NCBI GenBank assembly: GCA_001593925.1
Contig: LUCD01000104.1
Span: 1 to 9,282, forward strand
Direction: 5' to 3'
Source: Candidatus Bathyarchaeota archaeon B26-1
GTDB taxonomy: Archaea > Thermoproteota > Bathyarchaeia > Bathyarchaeales > B26-1
DNA length: 9,282 nt
Shown: positions 1 to 6,426 of the stretch, one piece after another
Layout: every line of letters begins with the position of its first letter
Position numbering within the stretch: position 1 is the first letter of the stretch
The notes under the pieces: model-generated
What the model saw: the letters and a program-made list of their open reading frames with translations, nothing else
Databases searched by the model: none
Told to the model about the DNA's origin: nothing
Made by a program: the position numbers and the translations under genes

Positions 1-835
1 GCGGTAGACTGTTAAGTTCGTCGAGCCACGCCTGCTTAACCGTAGCCACAACGTTCTCGTAGGTGTCCCAGCTTGAAGGATCACCTACCCAAGTTTTAAC
101 GTCGTTCATGTAGCCGTCGAGCGCAACACTCCATCTCAACTGCGTCTCAACGTCGAAGCTAATATTGACGTATTTCTCCGCTGTGCCGCTGTATGTGATC
201 TCGCTCGCCCCATCCGGCCAGCTATCCGCATAAGCGCTACTGTCAGTTATACTTGCGCCTTTAGCAGGCTTATCCGCCTTGAGATAGCAGACTTGTATGC
301 CGCTTACGGTTACCTCGATCTCGGTTGAAGAAGCATCCTTCCTCACAGCTATGCTGACGTTGTTGCCTTGATTGAAGATGCGGAAGCTAAGCGTCACCGT
401 CTTGCCGTTCTTCGGCGTAAGCAACATCACAAAGACTTTTTCAAGCGTTGTTAGGCGGAACTCGAAGTCTCCCCCCGGATCAGGAACCACATTATCATAC
501 ATGTGCCACTCCCAAACACTGAAGTGGCTATACCAACCGTAGTAAGGATTCGCCCGATCCGTGTTAACCCAGAACTCGAGTTGCCAAAGCTCCTTCCAGT
601 AGGAGGGAAGCGTATAAACTTCATTATCTGAGGGGACCGCCTTCACGCCGTATGGGTAGCCAACAAAAATGAGAACTGGTGGATCATCGGCTGAGTCCCT
701 CGAGAACCTCAAGCTCTCAAGCTGGCTAACCGTCAAAGTCAACCTTTCCGGAGCCTCCCTGAAGCCGATTAGAAGAATTAAGGAGCCGACAAGAACGAGG
801 AAGACCAGAAAACCCGCATAAAACCTCTGACCCAT
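1..835 (-). CDS. Membrane-anchored protein of unknown function (partial, C-terminus off the left edge)
   Basis: An open frame of 278 codons starts at the ATG at 835-833 and remains open to the window edge, so the C-terminus is missing. I do not recognise the family. Residues about 5-24 (FYAGFLVFLVLVGSLILLIG) form one hydrophobic segment after a short MGQR start, which suggests an N-terminal signal anchor or signal peptide. The remainder is rich in aromatic, Ser/Thr and Val residues, with alternating patterns typical of beta-sandwich ectodomains. A Trp/Tyr-rich stretch lies at about 78-115. It begins 16 nt after the stop of the connector gene (852-1205), so the two are probably co-transcribed. 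A GGGAG at 857-861 lies rather far from this ATG; a TTG two codons upstream (841) is a possible alternative start. In this context it could be a virion surface or receptor-binding protein, or an unrelated secreted host protein. The reading frame is certain, the function is not. Confidence 0.75.
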   Translation of the reverse strand, partial: MGQRFYAGFLVFLVLVGSLILLIGFREAPERLTLTVSQLESLRFSRDSADDPPVLIFVGYPYGVKAVPSDNEVYTLPSYWKELWQLEFWVNTDRANPYYGWYSHFSVWEWHMYDNVVPDPGGDFEFRLTTLEKVFVMLLTPKNGKTVTLSFRIFNQGNNVSIAVRKDASSTEIEVTVSGIQVCYLKADKPAKGASITDSSAYADSWPDGASEITYSGTAEKYVNISFDVETQLRWSVALDGYMNDVKTWVGDPSSWDTYENVVATVKQAWLDELNSLP

Positions 836-851
836 AAACAAACATTTTTAT

Positions 852-1205
852 CTACACTCCCTTAAGCGTTGAAGGTGCCTTCCGAACCACCTTACCGTAA
901 TAGGCGTAGATGCGCCTAACCTCAGCAAGCCACCGGTTCAAGGCCTCCTCAACCTGCTCATTACTGACGGAGAAGCCGCCTACCGAGAAACCGCCACGCA
1001 GGTCCGGACGAGTGTAAATTTTAATCGCCGTAAGCAGAGCGGAGAGATGCCTAATCCTGGCTGGCACGGGCTCAGAGAAAGAACCCAGATCATCGTCTAT
1101 CTGCTGATCACTGAAAGCGATAAGACTCTCGATCTCGGAGTCGCTGAGCATAGACTCCGAAACGCCAGTCAGAACCCTCACGTCCGAGACTGAACAGTAA
1201 CCCAT
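852..1205 (-). CDS. Putative head-tail connector (gp6-like head completion) protein
   Basis: This 117-residue protein begins MGYCSVSDVRVLTGV and continues with an acidic helix (SDSEIESLIAFSDQQIDDDLG, about residues 21-41). It then has further helices and a Gly-rich linker (GGFSVGGFSV) at about 71-80. The layout of a short N-terminal 'C-[ST]-V-x-D-V' start, an acidic helix ending in DQQID and an all-helical body of about 110 residues matches small head-tail connector/adaptor proteins of HK97-type tailed viruses and archaeal proviruses. In such viruses they form a ring beneath the portal. The ATG at 1205 is supported by a GGGGAG ribosome site (1211-1216, minus strand, 5 nt spacing) and an upstream TATA-like box at 1246-1254. 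It lies on the strand opposite to the capsid genes at 4029-6923, which is not the usual virus order. The family is assigned by pattern and context only; no catalytic motif is available to confirm it. Confidence 0.55.
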   Translation of the reverse strand: MGYCSVSDVRVLTGVSESMLSDSEIESLIAFSDQQIDDDLGSFSEPVPARIRHLSALLTAIKIYTRPDLRGGFSVGGFSVSNEQVEEALNRWLAEVRRIYAYYGKVVRKAPSTLKGV

Positions 1206-1245
1206 GGCTTCTCCCCAATTTTTGTTGGATATTTTAAAAAAGAAG

Positions 1246-1254
1246 TATTTAAAA
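1246..1254 (-). promoter_or_regulatory. TATA-like box for the connector gene
   Basis: Read on the minus strand, the sequence is TTTTAAATA. Its centre lies about 45 nt upstream of the ATG at 1205. Archaeal initiation about 25 nt downstream of a TATA box would give a leader of about 20 nt containing the GGGGAG ribosome site at 1211-1216. The spacing fits, but the region is so A/T-rich that other boxes are possible. Confidence 0.45.
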
Positions 1255-1266
1255 CCTGTTTAAGAA

Positions 1267-1291
1267 ATAATATTTAAAAATAAAATATTAT
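1267..1291. repeat. A/T-only inverted repeat in the divergent promoter region
   Basis: Arms ATAATATTT (1267-1275) and AAATATTAT (1283-1291) are perfect 9-bp reverse complements around the 7-base spacer AAAAATA. It sits between the two divergent genes, where an operator could act on both. Because it consists only of A and T in an A/T-rich tract, chance is a serious alternative. Confidence 0.45.
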
Positions 1292-1345
1292 CTTTGAAAT
1301 TGTTAAGTTTTCAGAAATTTTTCAAGGAGGCAGAACAACAGTTTG

Positions 1346-1414
1346 TGAACCTTCCCTTTCAACCTTAACGTTATATCGGTGTTGCCCCTTTTCATCTATT
1401 GTGGTGAAGGTTCA
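1346..1414. repeat. Inverted repeat whose right arm covers the leader and first base of the TPP-enzyme gene
   Basis: TGAACCTTC (1346-1354) and GAAGGTTCA (1406-1414) are perfect 9-bp reverse complements 51 bases apart. The right arm overlaps the end of the ribosome site GGTGA (1403-1407) and the A of the ATG. A second AACCTT copy (1361-1366) could compete for the same arm. If transcription starts upstream of 1346, the pairing would mask the start region. If it starts near 1400 from the TATA-like box at 1371-1376, the left arm would not be in the RNA and this would only be a DNA feature. Confidence 0.4.
1371..1376 (+). promoter_or_regulatory. Candidate TATA box for the TPP-enzyme gene
   Basis: TTATAT lies about 40 nt upstream of the ATG at 1414. 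Initiation about 25 nt downstream, near 1398-1400, would leave a short leader that still contains GGTGA at 1403-1407. The match to an archaeal TATA box is moderate. Confidence 0.35.
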
Positions 1415-3078
1415 TGGCCTCGACTGGGGCTGAGATTCTAGCGTCGACGCTCAAGGATTTCGGCGTAGAGTTCATCTCAACCCTCTGCGGGAACGGCCTA
1501 AACAGGTTCTACATAGCCTGCAGGGACTCCGGAATCCGCTTGATCGACACACATAACGAGCAGGCCGCCGCCTACATGGCTGACACGTACGGGAGGCTCA
1601 CTGGGAGGGTGGGCGTCTGCGCCGTCAGCAGCGGGGTAGCCCACTCCAACGCCCTAACAGGCGTCGCGAACGCGTACTTCGACGGGAGCCCCATGCTCCT
1701 CATAACTGGGGCAAGCGCGGGCTACGGGGCGGGCCGCGGGGTCTTCCAAGAGTACGACCAGACAGCCCTAGCGTCGCCAATATGCAAGCTCTCCAAGTGC
1801 GTCTACAGGGTTGGGGACCTCGAATTCATGGTTGAGGAGGCCTTCAGAACGGCCATGGAGGGGAGACCTGGACCGGTTCACTTGACCGTTCCCCTCGACG
1901 TTATGGAGGGCGAGGTTGAAGAGGAACCCTCTAGGAGACGTCGACTCCCCTCGGATGTCGCCAGTCTCCAAGCTTCGGAGTCCCTAGGACCCGACCTGAG
2001 ACTCGTCGAGGAGGCCGCGAAGATCATAAGGGCCTCCGAGAGGCCTATAATCGTGGCTGGGAGCGGGGTCTTCTACTCCGGCGGCCAAGAAGCCTTGATC
2101 CGTCTAAGTGAGGCTGGAGCGATACCTATAGTCATCCCGATATGGGATAGGGGCTCCGTCGAGAGGCCTCACCCGAACTTCTTGGGGGTGGTAGGTGCCG
2201 CGAGTGGTGAGCCCCGCCTCCTCGAGGACGCAGACCTCATAATCGTGGTTGGGGCTAGGGTTGACTATAGGGTCGGCTTCTTGGAGCCTCCGAAGGTGAG
2301 GCCGGACGCCTCCGTCATGCGCATCGACGTGGATGCCTCGGAGCTCACGCAGGGAACTACACCCGACGTGGCTATACTCTCCAGTCCCGCGGCGGCCCTC
2401 AACGCTCTCGCCGATTCTTTGAGTCGCCTCGGAGGACCAGCCCACAGGGAATGGATGAGGGAGGCGCGTGAAAGGTGGAGGAGGTTCAGGGCTAAGTGGG
2501 TTGAGAGGTCTCCCCCTCCAAGTAAACCCATGACGGGGTGGCACATAGTGAACGCTCTCCGCCCCCTCCTCACGGAGGAAGTCGTCTTCCTTATAGATGG
2601 GGGGAACATAGGGCAGTGGGCTCACATGGTCTTGGCGGACCGTTACCCAAGCACGTGGCTGACATGCGGAGCCAGCGCTGTTGTGGGCTGGGGCCTACCC
2701 GGGGCTATGGCGGCTAAGCTCGCGTATCCTGAGAGGCCTGTTCTGCTCCTCTCCGGGGACGGAGCCTTCTCCTTCACCTTGGCCGAGATAGAGGCGGCCG
2801 TCAGGCATGGCCTGCCGTTCGTCGCGGTTGTGTCGAATGACAGCGCGTGGGGATTGGTCGTCTCGACTCAGAAGGATAGGTATGGGGATGGACGCGTGAT
2901 CGCGAGCCGTTTCGGAGGCATAAGGTTCGACGTTGTAGCCGAGGCTATGGGCGCGAGGGGCCTCAGGGTTGAGGACGAGCAGGAGTTGAGGGACGCCGTG
3001 GAGGAAGGATTCTCCAGTAAGGTTCCAACGGTGATAGATGTCCCGGTCTCTGTCCTCGGCCCAGCCGACGTCGCGTAG
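1414..3078 (+). CDS. Thiamine-diphosphate-dependent enzyme, acetolactate synthase / carboligase superfamily
   Basis: This 554-residue protein is full length for the acetolactate synthase-like superfamily and has the three expected domains: N-terminal Pyr domain (about 1-170), central domain (about 195-340) and C-terminal PP domain (about 370-550). The cofactor-activating glutamate is E49 in HNEQAAAYMADTYGR. The Mg/ThDP-binding motif runs from GDG (448-450) to N475, with D476 following. FQEYDQ at 111-116 resembles the FQE segment of acetolactate synthases. Retention of E49 argues against a strict glyoxylate carboligase, which has Val there. The members of this superfamily (acetolactate synthase, sulfoacetaldehyde acetyltransferase, benzoylformate decarboxylase, IolD and others) cannot be separated by eye. 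No ilvN-like regulatory subunit lies next to it, which weakens a role in branched-chain amino acid synthesis. The next gene is a TIM-barrel isomerase, which suggests a catabolic pair acting on a small hydroxy- or keto-acid or a sugar. The ATG has GGTGA 6 nt upstream. Confidence 0.9.
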   Translation: MASTGAEILASTLKDFGVEFISTLCGNGLNRFYIACRDSGIRLIDTHNEQAAAYMADTYGRLTGRVGVCAVSSGVAHSNALTGVANAYFDGSPMLLITGASAGYGAGRGVFQEYDQTALASPICKLSKCVYRVGDLEFMVEEAFRTAMEGRPGPVHLTVPLDVMEGEVEEEPSRRRRLPSDVASLQASESLGPDLRLVEEAAKIIRASERPIIVAGSGVFYSGGQEALIRLSEAGAIPIVIPIWDRGSVERPHPNFLGVVGAASGEPRLLEDADLIIVVGARVDYRVGFLEPPKVRPDASVMRIDVDASELTQGTTPDVAILSSPAAALNALADSLSRLGGPAHREWMREARERWRRFRAKWVERSPPPSKPMTGWHIVNALRPLLTEEVVFLIDGGNIGQWAHMVLADRYPSTWLTCGASAVVGWGLPGAMAAKLAYPERPVLLLSGDGAFSFTLAEIEAAVRHGLPFVAVVSNDSAWGLVVSTQKDRYGDGRVIASRFGGIRFDVVAEAMGARGLRVEDEQELRDAVEEGFSSKVPTVIDVPVSVLGPADVA

Positions 3079-3168
3079 CCTCCTCGACGAGAGCCGCACC
3101 CTTTATCCACTTTATTGAAGTAATTTTTTATATCATGATTTGGAAGTAGTAGTTAGGCTGGTGGTCGG
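3079..3168 (+). promoter_or_regulatory. Intergenic promoter with TATA-like box before the isomerase gene
   Basis: The 90-base gap contains TTTTTTATAT (3124-3133), which can serve as a TATA box about 40 nt before the TTG start at 3169. Its T-run could also help end transcription of the TPP-enzyme gene. The isomerase may therefore have its own promoter in addition to readthrough from upstream. Confidence 0.4.
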
Positions 3169-3933
3169 TTGAAACTCGGCTTCATGACCTTCGTCTGTCC
3201 GAGCTGGAGCATCGAGAGGATCGTTCGGTTCGCTAGGAAAGCCGGCTACGACGGCGTAGAGATCAGGGTTGACGCCGGACATAAACACGGGGTCTCCTCC
3301 AAGTCTTCTAAGGAGGAGAGGAGACGCGTCAGGAGGCTCTTCGAGAGTGAGGGTGTAGAGGTCTCTTCGATAGCGACCTCGGTTCAGTTCAGCTTCCCAG
3401 ACCCGGAGAAGAGGAGGGAGAACATAGAGGCCGCGAAACTCAACATCGAGTTGGCTGGGGACTTGGGGGCTAAGGTCGTCAGGATATTCGCTGGGAGGAA
3501 CGTGGAGGAGTTGACCGACGAGGTTGCGGGCTACGTGGCTGAAGCCTTCACCGAGGTTGGAGAATACGCCAAGGATTACGGGGTCTGCCCCCTGCTGGAG
3601 ACCCTCCACGACATAGTTAGGAGCGCCGACGACGCCCTAAAGGTTTTGAGGAGGGTTGAGACCTCGAACTTCGGAATCCTCTGGAACCACTCCGAAATAG
3701 ATCAAAGGTCCTTCAACCTGCTCAAGGATCACATAAGGCATTTCCACGTCCACGAGGAGGTTCTCGACCCGGAGAACAAGAACGTGCTCCACCTCGCTAG
3801 GATGATGAAGACCGTGAACTTCGACGGGTACGTCTCCTTGGAGATCATAAGGGGCGAAGACTTACCGGAGGACCTACTCATCGAGACGGGTGAGAGGCTG
3901 AAGAGGTACATAGAGGAGGGCTTCCGCGGGTAA
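3169..3933 (+). CDS. Sugar phosphate isomerase/epimerase-like TIM-barrel protein (xylose isomerase-like, AP endonuclease 2 family)
   Basis: This 254-residue protein has the usual length for the xylose isomerase-like TIM-barrel family. The barrel opens with MKLGFMTFVCPSW and GYDGVEIRVD (about 26-35). Likely metal ligands are E144 in PLLETLHD, H174 in ILWNHSE, H193 or H195 in HFHVHE, and E225 in SLEIIRGED. N173 sits where many relatives have Asp. The family includes hydroxypyruvate isomerase, tagatose/allulose epimerases, inosose dehydratase/isomerase and endonuclease IV. The small-molecule branch is favoured by the adjacent TPP enzyme, since the hyi and iolE/iolI enzymes pair with gcl and iolD in known pathways. 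The start is TTG at 3169 (GGTGGT at 3160-3165 upstream); an in-frame ATG at 3184 would remove five residues of the first strand and is less likely. The substrate is unknown. Confidence 0.85.
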   Translation: MKLGFMTFVCPSWSIERIVRFARKAGYDGVEIRVDAGHKHGVSSKSSKEERRRVRRLFESEGVEVSSIATSVQFSFPDPEKRRENIEAAKLNIELAGDLGAKVVRIFAGRNVEELTDEVAGYVAEAFTEVGEYAKDYGVCPLLETLHDIVRSADDALKVLRRVETSNFGILWNHSEIDQRSFNLLKDHIRHFHVHEEVLDPENKNVLHLARMMKTVNFDGYVSLEIIRGEDLPEDLLIETGERLKRYIEEGFRG

Positions 3934-3966
3934 GTCAAGGTTCAGACTAAAAAACCAAACTATAAC

Positions 3967-3986
3967 ATTTTCTATTCTTTTTATTT
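3967..3986 (+). terminator. T-rich candidate terminator after the isomerase gene
   Basis: A run of short T tracts (ATTTTCTATTCTTTTTATTT) follows the isomerase stop by about 35 nt. Archaeal RNA polymerase terminates at such T-rich stretches without a hairpin. It would separate the metabolic pair from the head module. Confidence 0.5.
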
Positions 3987-3998
3987 GTGAAATTCGGC

Positions 3999-4006
3999 TT
4001 TTATAC
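3999..4006 (+). promoter_or_regulatory. TATA box of the head module, probably giving a leaderless transcript
   Basis: TTTTATAC is centred about 26 nt before the TTG/ATG starts at 4029/4032, which is where archaeal transcription would begin. No Shine-Dalgarno sequence lies between the box and the start. The protease gene at the head of this operon is therefore probably read from a leaderless mRNA, unlike the downstream genes 5007 and 5447, which have clear ribosome sites. Confidence 0.55.
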
Positions 4007-4028
4007 TGGAAAGGCTTGAGATTACTTC

Positions 4029-4889
4029 TTGATGGTTATGCCCTTCGGAAAATGGAGAGACTTTGAGGACTGCGTCAGGGACTTCATGGGTAGGGGGCTG
4101 GACGAGGATTCAGCCAAGAGGCTCTGCGGTTACCTCCAAGCTAAACTTGGAGAGGAGAGCTCAACGTGGACAGGCTCCATCGAGCATCGTGAAGGGAAGA
4201 TTATAGGGGGAGAGGCCCTCCACCCCGTCGAGACCGTCCACCCAAACGAGTGGCCAAGAATCCGCGTCTACTTGGAGGATGAGCTGAAGAGGGCGGCTGG
4301 GACGCTCGTGGGGAAACCCCTCACGCTGGACCACATTTACCCCCTGAAAGGGAGAGTCGTAGAGGCGAGCTACGGGGACGGAGCCCTCAAGTACGTGGCT
4401 GAACTCGACGACGAGAAGGTTCTAGAATGGATAAGGAAAGGCGTAATCAAGAGGTGTAGCGTCGAGTACGAGTGGAGGAGCCTAGAGAAGGTCAACGGGG
4501 TTGCGCCGAAGGGCATAACCTTCACGGGTCTGGCCCTCCTAAAAGACTTCGAGCCCGGAGACCCGGAGACCACGGTTGAGGTCTGGGAGATGGTTGGGAG
4601 CATCCTTGAGGAGAGGATCAAAGCCTTAGAGGAGGAGAACTCCTCTCTCAGGAGGAGGATAAAGGCCTTAGAGGAAGCCAGAGACGGGTTGGTTAAGGGG
4701 CTCGGCGAAGCCGTGATCGATCCGGAGGCCAAGCCTCAGGGATTGGAGAACTACGTCCCTAAGGACGAGATTATACGGGAGTTGAGGAGGGCGGTCTTTG
4801 AGAGGGTTCCCCGGAGCTGGGGTTACGGCCCCTACCTCCAGAACCGGAGGGTAAAGGCGCTCATAAGGAGGCTGGAGGGTAAGGGTTAA
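4029..4889 (+). CDS. HK97-type prohead protease with N-terminal Cys-containing motif and C-terminal scaffold-like coiled coil
   Basis: Three parts are visible in 286 residues. (a) About 4-40, beginning MPFGKWRDFEDCVRDFM and continuing to AKRLCGYLQAKL, a short motif I associate with tailed-virus head proteins. (b) About 48-185, a prohead-protease-like domain in which H102 of LTLDH and S144 of KRCSVEYEW fit the catalytic His and Ser of the HK97 protease family. (c) About 188-222, a coiled coil with repeated RIKALEE heptads, followed by a basic C-terminus with QNRRVKALIRRLE. In HK97-like viruses the protease removes the scaffold part of the capsid protein during maturation; here a scaffold-like coil appears fused to the protease itself. 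It is the first gene of the head module. TTG 4029, ATG 4032 and ATG 4038 are all possible starts; the conserved-looking motif begins at 4038. The stop is TAA 4887-4889, 117 nt before the next gene. Confidence 0.75.
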   Translation: MMVMPFGKWRDFEDCVRDFMGRGLDEDSAKRLCGYLQAKLGEESSTWTGSIEHREGKIIGGEALHPVETVHPNEWPRIRVYLEDELKRAAGTLVGKPLTLDHIYPLKGRVVEASYGDGALKYVAELDDEKVLEWIRKGVIKRCSVEYEWRSLEKVNGVAPKGITFTGLALLKDFEPGDPETTVEVWEMVGSILEERIKALEEENSSLRRRIKALEEARDGLVKGLGEAVIDPEAKPQGLENYVPKDEIIRELRRAVFERVPRSWGYGPYLQNRRVKALIRRLEGKG

Positions 4890-5006
4890 TCCCTAAGGAG
4901 AAGTGCTCAGCCTTCAAGGATTCAAGGTCACGAGGGGCTTAGGTCCCTCTGGCCCCGAGTAGCCGCGACGGAACGGTGAAAGGGAAAAGATGGAGGAGAG
5001 GAGAGT
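4890..5006 (+). other. Structured-looking intergenic leader before the decoration-protein gene
   Basis: No gene is visible in these 117 bases. GAGGG (4932-4936) can pair with CCCTC (4945-4949). Alternatively, GGGGC (4934-4938) can pair with GCCCC (4952-4956). The two hairpins exclude each other. CCTAAG (4892-4897) is also complementary to CTTAGG (4938-4943). A strong purine-rich ribosome site (GGAGGAGAGG, 4992-5001) lies just before the ATG at 5007. There is no clear TATA box, so the gene is probably read from the upstream promoter. The region may be an RNA-processing or translation-tuning segment. Confidence 0.4.
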
Positions 5007-5444
5007 ATGGCGGATTACGTCGGTTCACAGGTGGGTTTGGGAGAGACCGTTGGGCCTGTTCCACCGGTGATCCTCCCATGCAAGGCTGGAGCAGCCATAA
5101 CGAAGGGGGACTTCGTTAAGCTCAGCGACGCCCAGGACTTTACTGTTGTGGCCGCAGGGGCTAACGACGACGTTCTCGGAGTTGCCATGAAGGAGGCTCA
5201 GGCGGCCGGCGAGTACATTCCGGTCTGCGTCTTCGGTATAGTTAAGATGGAGTGCGGTGGAACGGTTACGGCTGGGAACGCTGTGGCGAGCAACAGTGAA
5301 GGCTTACCCGTGGATGTTGCTGATCAGGCTGTTGACGAGGGTGGAACAGCGACTTATACGATCTACTACAACCACGTGGCCGGTATAGCCCTGCAGAGCG
5401 GAGGCGACGGCGACTACGTCCTAATCTTCGTTGGGAGGCGATAA
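5007..5444 (+). CDS. Putative capsid decoration/stabilisation protein (DUF2190-like)
   Basis: This 145-residue protein is rich in Gly, Ala and Val and predicted to be nearly all beta. It has a pattern of short strands such as ITKGDFVKLS (31-40), VLGVAMKEA (56-64), YIPVCVFGIVKME (70-82) and VTAGNAV (87-93), and ends in DYVLIFVGRR. The phrasing 'G-D-x-V ... D-x-V-L-G-V-A ... A-G-x-x-x-V ... G-x-V-x-A-G-x-x-V' is characteristic of small decoration or cement proteins encoded between the protease and capsid genes of tailed viruses. In that position it would bind the outside of the capsid lattice and stabilise it, which is plausible for a hot environment. The ATG at 5007 has a purine-rich ribosome site. 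The stop is two bases before the TTG of the capsid gene, so translation is likely coupled. The function is inferred from composition and position. Confidence 0.65.
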   Translation: MADYVGSQVGLGETVGPVPPVILPCKAGAAITKGDFVKLSDAQDFTVVAAGANDDVLGVAMKEAQAAGEYIPVCVFGIVKMECGGTVTAGNAVASNSEGLPVDVADQAVDEGGTATYTIYYNHVAGIALQSGGDGDYVLIFVGRR

Positions 5445-5446
5445 GG

Positions 5447-6385
5447 TTGAAGGAAGCCGTTATGGAGAAGGCTAACCTCCTTCAGGAAGCCGTTAAACGA
5501 GACGGGGACCTCGACTGGAGGATGGACTTCGTTGAGAAGGCGAAGACGAACGCTCTATACCGCCGCGTCATGAAGGAGTACGTCTTAAGCGACGTTTCAG
5601 GAGCCCTCGGAGTGGTCTACGACGTAGCTGTGGAGGCGGCCAAGAAGATGGCTGTCGGCAGGGACATAATCTGGGTTGTCCCCACAACCCAGCCGACGGT
5701 CAGGTTCTACCTTTCGGAGAGGGGGAAGGTCTGGCGTATCAGCGAGGGGCCTCCCCTACAGATGTCTGAAAGGTTCAGCACGGTCGACATCAGGGTTGAC
5801 CACGAGTATGGATACGACGCCCTCTTCAGCCAGTCATACTTGGAGGATGTGCCCTTCAACGTGATTCAGAGAGCCATCCAAGACGCGGCTCAGCTCTTGG
5901 AGGAGCAGCTGACCAAGGATGTTATCAGCCTCTACGAGGGAATCTCAGCCGACAAGCTGGCTGGTGGAGCCGAGATTTCAGCTGCGAATGCTGGGACGCT
6001 CTCTTGGGATGACCTCGTCGCCGCGTGGACCGCCCTGAAGAAGGCTGGTTACAGGGCTACCGTCGCCATGATCCATCCGGACCAGGTGGCTGACCTCTGG
6101 AAGGACGACAAGTTCATCCACTCCTTCTATTGGGGTGAGAAGGCGGATATGGAGCGGGGTCTCTTAGGCGACACCTACTTGGGTTTCAGGATAGTTGAGA
6201 CGGACCTCTGCACGGCGACGAAGGTTCACCTCATCGACACGAGTAGGGCGGCTGTGTTGCTGATGCGCAGGGACATCCTGACCCAGCCTTACGAGGAAAG
6301 GCTGAGCCAAGGAGTCGTCGTCACGATGCGTTACGGCCTCGGAACCCTACGTGAAGACGCTGTCGCAAGGATCGTCAACGCTTAG
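5447..6385 (+). CDS. HK97-fold major capsid protein
   Basis: This 312-residue protein has the architecture expected of an HK97-fold capsid subunit. A charged N-terminal arm (1-35) is followed by a beta region resembling an extended loop (about 78-125). A long spine helix follows (about 137-167, FNVIQRAIQDAAQLLEEQL). Next are a P-domain-like helix-strand segment, DDLVAAWTALKKAGYRATV then MIHPDQVADLW (about 188-218), and G-rich strands (GLLGDTYLGFRIV, 238-250). The C-terminal strand block is LIDTSRAAVLLM to VARIV (262-310). There is no long N-terminal delta/scaffold domain, which fits the scaffold-like coil attached to the protease. The neighbours (protease, decoration protein) support the call strongly. 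The chosen start is TTG at 5447, with GGGAGG at 5433-5438; an in-frame ATG at 5462 would shorten it by five residues. An encapsulin shell is the main alternative but is less likely next to a protease and a decoration protein. Confidence 0.8.
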   Translation: MKEAVMEKANLLQEAVKRDGDLDWRMDFVEKAKTNALYRRVMKEYVLSDVSGALGVVYDVAVEAAKKMAVGRDIIWVVPTTQPTVRFYLSERGKVWRISEGPPLQMSERFSTVDIRVDHEYGYDALFSQSYLEDVPFNVIQRAIQDAAQLLEEQLTKDVISLYEGISADKLAGGAEISAANAGTLSWDDLVAAWTALKKAGYRATVAMIHPDQVADLWKDDKFIHSFYWGEKADMERGLLGDTYLGFRIVETDLCTATKVHLIDTSRAAVLLMRRDILTQPYEERLSQGVVVTMRYGLGTLREDAVARIVNA

Positions 6386-6403
6386 GCAGATGCCCCCACC
6401 CTC

Positions 6404-6409
6404 TTTTTT
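6404..6409 (+). terminator. Short T-run between capsid and zinc-ribbon genes (possible partial terminator)
   Basis: TTTTTT lies 18 nt after the capsid stop codon. An archaeal polymerase could stop here part of the time, lowering expression of the two small downstream genes relative to the capsid. It is followed directly by GGAGG (6410-6414), the likely ribosome site of the next gene; GGAG and CTCC (6417-6420) could form a small hairpin. Confidence 0.3.
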
Positions 6410-6426
6410 GGAGGCGCTCCGAAGCT

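Larger units (their letters stand above)
1206..1413. promoter_or_regulatory. A/T-rich divergent intergenic region
   Basis: This 208-base gap separates the minus-strand connector gene from the plus-strand TPP-enzyme gene, so it must carry promoters in both directions. The stretch 1231-1320 is far richer in A/T than the flanking genes. It holds one TATA-like box for the left gene (1246-1254, minus), one candidate for the right gene (1371-1376), an A/T palindrome (1267-1291) and a longer inverted repeat that includes the right start codon. I see no RNA gene here. Confidence 0.6.

Noticed and set aside
1345..1368. Seven-codon GTG frame after the strong GGAGG at 1326-1330, as a leader peptide
   Set aside because: The spacing is long, the peptide has no regulatory codon run, and the likely transcription start lies downstream.
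2104..3110. Long minus-strand open frames opposite the TPP-enzyme gene (for example 2104-2625, 2695-3099)
   Set aside because: They are antisense shadows of a well-supported enzyme gene. Their translations are low-complexity and Pro/Arg/Ser-rich, with no recognisable domains.
3133..3609. Minus-strand 158-codon frame opposite the isomerase gene
   Set aside because: It is a shadow of the TIM-barrel gene in another frame, without domain signals or a ribosome site.
4911..4930. T-arm-like GGATTCAAGG suggesting a tRNA remnant in the gap before the decoration gene
   Set aside because: No acceptor, D-arm or anticodon stem can be matched around it; TTCAAGG is simply repeated twice in tandem.
5447..6385. 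Encapsulin rather than virus capsid protein
   Set aside because: The adjacent prohead protease, scaffold-like coil and decoration protein are virus features. The ferritin-like gene is on the opposite strand and shows no obvious cargo-loading peptide.
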